A stretch of 64,000 nucleotides of DNA from Clostridium sp. BJN0013 (GTDB lineage: Bacteria; Bacillota; Clostridia; Clostridiales; Clostridiaceae): NCBI RefSeq assembly GCF_040939125.1, contig NZ_CP162495.1, forward strand, positions 3,100,001-3,164,000, read 5' to 3'. The translations under genes and the position numbers were made by a program. Under the pieces are notes generated by a model. That model ran no database searches, had not been told where the DNA came from, and was given only the letters and a program-made list of their open reading frames with translations. The stretch's first letter is position 1, and each line of letters starts with the position of its first letter. This document shows positions 60,419-64,000 of the stretch, in pieces.

Positions 60419-61672
60419 GTGAAAGATAAAGGAAAACAAGCCATAGCTCTTTTTAGATTCTCTTTAATAGCTCCTTTAGTAAATGAAACTTATGAAGCTG
60501 CTTCTAAAAATCAATTTTTTAGAGATATTGCGTCTAAAGAACATACTTTACCAAATGGACATAACATTAAAATTTCCTCTGGAACCATAAAAAAGTGGTT
60601 TCTAAATTATAAACATGGTGGTTTTGATGCACTTATACCTAAGGCGAGAGCCGATGTAGGACAACCTAGAAATATTGATGCTAATGCTATTGCAAAAATT
60701 CATGAATTAAAAGAAAGATTACCCTATATAACAGGAAGCTTAGTTTATCAAAAGCTTATTGAAGAAGGATATGTTAAAGAGAGTAAAACTTCTTTAGCAA
60801 CAGTTTTAAGATACATAAGGGAAAATAACTTGAAAAGAAGCCAATTAGCTCCTGTAGATAGAAAAGCTTATGAAATGGAGTTTGCAAACGATTGTTGGCA
60901 GTCAGACACTTCCTATGGCCCTATTATTAAGGTTACTGGACAACAAAAGAAGAAAACTTTCTTGATAAGCTTTATCGATGATGCCTCCCGGCTAATACTT
61001 CATGGTGAATTTTTTTTTCAAGACAATGCGGTGAATATGCAGACTGTATTTAAAAAAGCTGTTTCAAAATATGGAATTCCTAAAAGACTATTTGTAGATA
61101 ATGGAGGAACCTATAAAAATGATCAGTTACAGCTAATTTGTGCTTCTTTAGGAATTGAGTTAATTCATACAAAGGCTTACAGTCCAGAGTCAAAAGGTAA
61201 AATAGAAAGGTCCTTTAGAACTATAAAAGATAACTGGATGAATGGCATCAATTGGAATGATTACACTTCGTTAGAAGCCTTAAATATAGATTTCAATAAA
61301 TACTTAAATGAGAAATATATCAATTGTATTCACTCCTCTTTAAGTATAACCCCTAGAGAAAGATATATTCAAGATATGGATAAAATGAAATTTATACCAC
61401 ATGAAGAATTAGATAACCATTTTCTACATCGAGTAAGTAGAAAGGTTAGTAATGACGCTACAATTAAATTAAATTGTCTTCAATTTGAAGTTCCTGCAAA
61501 GTATATAGGGCAAAGAATTAATTTAAGGTACTCACCTATAGATTTAAATAAGGCATTCATTTTTGACAAAGACAATAATATATGCGATACAGTTTATCCA
61601 TTAAAAAAGGTTGATAATTCAAAGATTAAGAGAAATGTTATAGATTATTCTAAAGTCAATGGAGGAGAATAA
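60419..61672 (+). CDS. DDE transposase/integrase (TnsB/MuA-like)
   Basis: A 417-residue transposase starting at GTG 60419, 9 nt after AAGGAGG. Residues 1-150 hold helix-turn-helix DNA-binding regions. The rve-type catalytic core shows D (CWQSDTSYG), D (LFVDNGGTYKND) and E (SPESKGKIERSFR). The last 110 residues resemble the Mu-transposase C-terminal beta-barrel (KLNCLQFEVPAKYIGQRINLRY). It has full length and is intact. It ends 1 bp before the ATPase start, so the two are coupled. Confidence 0.9.
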   Translation: MKDKGKQAIALFRFSLIAPLVNETYEAASKNQFFRDIASKEHTLPNGHNIKISSGTIKKWFLNYKHGGFDALIPKARADVGQPRNIDANAIAKIHELKERLPYITGSLVYQKLIEEGYVKESKTSLATVLRYIRENNLKRSQLAPVDRKAYEMEFANDCWQSDTSYGPIIKVTGQQKKKTFLISFIDDASRLILHGEFFFQDNAVNMQTVFKKAVSKYGIPKRLFVDNGGTYKNDQLQLICASLGIELIHTKAYSPESKGKIERSFRTIKDNWMNGINWNDYTSLEALNIDFNKYLNEKYINCIHSSLSITPRERYIQDMDKMKFIPHEELDNHFLHRVSRKVSNDATIKLNCLQFEVPAKYIGQRINLRYSPIDLNKAFIFDKDNNICDTVYPLKKVDNSKIKRNVIDYSKVNGGE

Positions 61673-61673
61673 A

Positions 61674-62477
61674 ATGTATAAAGCTTATTGGGGAATGGAG
61701 TTTAATCCCTTTGAGAAAGGCTTAAGCGAAAAAAACTTTTTTCAATCTCAAGATTTTTCACAGGCAATGTCACGATTAGAGCATCTTAAAAATATTAAAG
61801 GAATAGGACTATTTACAGGTCAGTCAGGCATAGGAAAGACCTATACTTTACGATGTTTTACAAATTCATTGAACTCAAATTTATACAAAGTTATTTATCT
61901 AACACTATCTACTGTTACAGTATTGGAATTTTATAAATCCCTCGCCTACGGCTTAGGTGTAGAAATCTATTCAAAGAAAATAGATCTGTTTAAAGCAATC
62001 CAGGAAAGAATTATTTCATTATGTAGGGATAAAAAAATCACACCTGTAATTATTGTAGATGAGGCACAATACTTGAAAACAGAGGTTTTAAATGACCTTA
62101 AATTACTATTAAATTTTGATATGGACTCTAGAAATTATGCTGTGCTAATACTTTGCGGACAACCTCTTTTAAACAACATACTTTCAAAACAAATCCATGA
62201 AGCCTTAAAACAAAGAATTGTAATTAACTATAACTATGAAGGAATATCCAAAGAAGAAGTTATTGAGTATATTTCTTCAAGGCTAAAGCTTTGTGGAGTG
62301 TTCACTGAAATATTTAACGATAACGCTTTAGAAGCTGTAAATTCTTGTTGTAATGGTTCTACAAGAATACTAAATTTTCTTATTGAAAAATGTTTAATGA
62401 TAGGCTATCAAAAAAACTTAAAAGTTATTGATACAGAAACAGTAATGTTAGCGCAAAATGAGATAAATCTTATTTAA
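61674..62477 (+). CDS. Transposition ATPase (ExeA/TnsC/MuB-like AAA+)
   Basis: A 267-residue AAA ATPase with N-terminal YWGMEFNPFEKGLSEKNFF typical of ExeA-like proteins, Walker A GQSGIGKTYTL and Walker B VIIVDEAQYLK, and a C-terminal helical lid. It should select the target and activate the transposase. An in-frame ATG at 61659 lies before the ribosome site GGAGGA; ATG 61674 fits. It is translationally coupled to the transposase gene. Confidence 0.9.
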   Translation: MYKAYWGMEFNPFEKGLSEKNFFQSQDFSQAMSRLEHLKNIKGIGLFTGQSGIGKTYTLRCFTNSLNSNLYKVIYLTLSTVTVLEFYKSLAYGLGVEIYSKKIDLFKAIQERIISLCRDKKITPVIIVDEAQYLKTEVLNDLKLLLNFDMDSRNYAVLILCGQPLLNNILSKQIHEALKQRIVINYNYEGISKEEVIEYISSRLKLCGVFTEIFNDNALEAVNSCCNGSTRILNFLIEKCLMIGYQKNLKVIDTETVMLAQNEINLI

Positions 62478-62552
62478 TTGAGGAATTCGTAAATAAAGTA
62501 CCTTTGTTTCCATAATAGATATATTAAACTTTGAAGAAATACACAATTTATT

Positions 62553-62577
62553 AGAGCAGTTATCTGCTCTTTTTCTT
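62553..62577 (+). terminator. Terminator of the transposon operon
   Basis: AGAGCAG / CTGCTCT stem followed by TTTTT, 75 bp after the ATPase stop and inside the right end of the element. Confidence 0.75.
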
Positions 62578-62646
62578 ATATAGGTTAAATTTGCTTGCAA
62601 AAGTTGGTTAATTTATTGTGATTAAAGGATATTCTATTGTGAAAAT

Positions 62647-64000
62647 CTATATTGGGCCAGGATAAAATAGTTTGAAAAAAGTAGGAGAAAACAAAGTGTA
62701 AATCAACACCTCACCACTGTCCTCAAGCTCAACTCCACCACTACAAAACGCTGCTATCATAGCCATAAAACCATCTGTTTTTCTACTTTTAGGTTCTATT
62801 TTACCATAGGTCATATTGTCATATTTCTCTGCACATCTACAGGCGTTATTCGTATACCAGCGCATTAAAGGACTATTTCCATATACAATATTATGATTTA
62901 CAAACAAACTGTTTATAGTTGGAGCGACAAGCATCTGGTCGGATGGTCTTGTAAGTTTTACATTATTTACTCCCTGCTTGTCTGTATCAAAACCTTCTTC
63001 CCTAAGAGCTTTGGCAAGCAACGTGTGCCTATATTTATCTATCCCAAGAGTAGTTATATTATACTTTTGCCCTTGTTCAGCTAACCAGCGGGCAGGAATA
63101 TATGGAAATACTTCCACATCATCAACAAAGGTCAATAGCTTGCCGCCTTTTTCACTCGCCCATTCTTCAAGTGGTGCTTTAATTCTTCCTAAATCTTTAC
63201 AATTTCTACATACCCATGTATGACTTATCCAATAATATTTACCTTTATATTTGAAGAGTAATCCGGCCACGACAAAGTCTGTTGTACTTGCATAGTCAAT
63301 TCCAGCCATACAAGTACAGCCCGTTAAATCCGGTATGGATTGATTAGTTGCAAGTATATTGTCCCAGGAGGTAACTTCAACATCTTTATTCCCCATAGGA
63401 ATATTCATCCTCTTAGTCATAAAAGCAGAGTTACTTACAGGGTCTTCTTTATAGTCAATATACTCTTTCTGTATCTCTCTAAAAAGTTCTTCATTGTATT
63501 GTAAAGAAGGATTGGCTTTATGCCACATTTTAGGATTATCTGCTTCTTTTTCATTATCAAGGCGGCAGATAAAAGGCAGCATCCCGTTGTCGCCGCCCTG
63601 CTCATTTAATATCCTAAGCCCCCTGGCTTTAATACTATCAAGTGGTCCGCCCCTAACATCCCCATCTGTTGTGGTTATTGTGGTGCGGGGGTTCTTCTTT
63701 TTACCAAGGCCAGTCTTAAATACATTTATAAGCTTATAGTCTTCATATTGATGGTATTCATCAAAATCTATTTTACCCGGCCTACCTCCATCTTTGGATT
63801 TTGCATTGCTGGTCCTAAACCTTAACTTAGACTTGGTTTTAAGATTTTCAATAAGTTCTTTATTCCAACTAAAATGTTTTTTAAGCTTCTGTTCATTTTC
63901 CTCCAAGACATTATACACATCTTCAAAAGAAGTCTTGGCCTGGTCTTCTGCATTGGCACATATGTCTATATCATAATGTTTTATTTTGTTATATTCGGAT
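62647..64000 (-). CDS. Terminase large subunit, 5' end outside window, 3' end altered by transposon
   Basis: The frame is open to the right edge (it still reads SEYNKIKHYDIDICANAEDQ at the edge), so the gene begins beyond 64000. The visible part covers the end of the ATPase domain (DFDEYHQYEDYKLINVF, TTITTTDGDVRGG) and the nuclease domain (GCTCMAGIDYASTTDF, FVDDVEVFPYIP). The transposon enters after ELEDSGE, replacing the last 11 native residues with about 20 that end in PGPI. Packaging may still work, since only the extreme tail is changed, but this is untested. Confidence 0.88.
   Translation of the reverse strand, partial: SEYNKIKHYDIDICANAEDQAKTSFEDVYNVLEENEQKLKKHFSWNKELIENLKTKSKLRFRTSNAKSKDGGRPGKIDFDEYHQYEDYKLINVFKTGLGKKKNPRTTITTTDGDVRGGPLDSIKARGLRILNEQGGDNGMLPFICRLDNEKEADNPKMWHKANPSLQYNEELFREIQKEYIDYKEDPVSNSAFMTKRMNIPMGNKDVEVTSWDNILATNQSIPDLTGCTCMAGIDYASTTDFVVAGLLFKYKGKYYWISHTWVCRNCKDLGRIKAPLEEWASEKGGKLLTFVDDVEVFPYIPARWLAEQGQKYNITTLGIDKYRHTLLAKALREEGFDTDKQGVNNVKLTRPSDQMLVAPTINSLFVNHNIVYGNSPLMRWYTNNACRCAEKYDNMTYGKIEPKSRKTDGFMAMIAAFCSGGVELEDSGEVLIYTLFSPTFFKLFYPGPI

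Larger units (their letters stand above)
59521..62708 (+). mobile_element. Three-gene Tn7/Mu-like transposon, 3188 bp, inserted in the terminase gene
   Basis: The ends are TGTAGATTTGTATTTTACAC (left) and, inverted, TGTTGATTTACAC (right), with TGT...ACA termini. The 6-bp target CCTCAC is duplicated at 59515-59520 and 62709-62714. Removing the element and one copy restores an open terminase frame with a plausible end. Inside are a zinc-ribbon protein, a DDE transposase and an ATPase, all on the plus strand against phage late transcription. Confidence 0.9.

Overview
The window comes from a low-GC, strictly anaerobic Clostridium. An enzyme with the length and motifs of the Clostridium kluyveri-type Re-citrate synthase sits directly upstream of aconitase, so C. 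kluyveri or a close relative is the best guess. Everything here is read from sequence alone; no database search was possible.

Left part (1-13.7 kb): a MocR-type regulator runs off the left edge. It is followed by methionine genes: the metQ lipoprotein behind a SAM riboswitch, B12-dependent metH with a TIM-barrel gene of unknown function, and metY behind a second SAM riboswitch whose promoter diverges from that of metH. An intact ISAs1-family insertion sequence sits just upstream of the metQ promoter. The citrate branch (Re-citrate synthase, aconitase), a PlsC acyltransferase and a ComEC-like metallo-beta-lactamase lipoprotein follow.

Middle (13.9-32.2 kb): two rRNA operons in the same (minus) orientation flank about 8 kb holding a two-component system with a BcrA-type ABC exporter, an S41-like lipoprotein, and a folate cluster (folP, folE, an HD-domain gene, a folB-folK fusion). 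Operon 1 is 16S-23S-5S-tRNA-Asn. Operon 2 is 16S-tRNA-Ala-tRNA-Ile-23S-5S-tRNA-Phe, and its 23S gene lacks 1281 internal bases. Each operon carries three copies of a self-complementary element of about 120 bp, two in the 16S leader and one in the spacer.

Right part (32.2-64 kb): small hypotheticals, an orphan LLH-type holin and feoAB, then a prophage on the minus strand from about 37.0 kb to the right edge. Its left border coincides with the displaced 3' end of the RNase P RNA gene plus its terminator, suggesting integration into rnpB. Next to that border lie a hairpin-rich non-coding stretch and a candidate type I toxin/antisense RNA pair. Late genes run, in transcription order, from terminase, portal, protease and capsid through connectors, tail tube, G/GT chaperone, tape measure, Dit, Tal and an SGNH tail fibre to the lysis genes. 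The prophage looks partly decayed. A 3188-bp three-gene DDE/ATPase transposon sits in the 3' end of the terminase gene with a 6-bp target duplication. The tape-measure frame is broken at an A AAA AAC site, and the tail-endopeptidase gene has an in-frame TAG. A small HNH/ribbon-helix-helix module with its own promoters interrupts the head genes.
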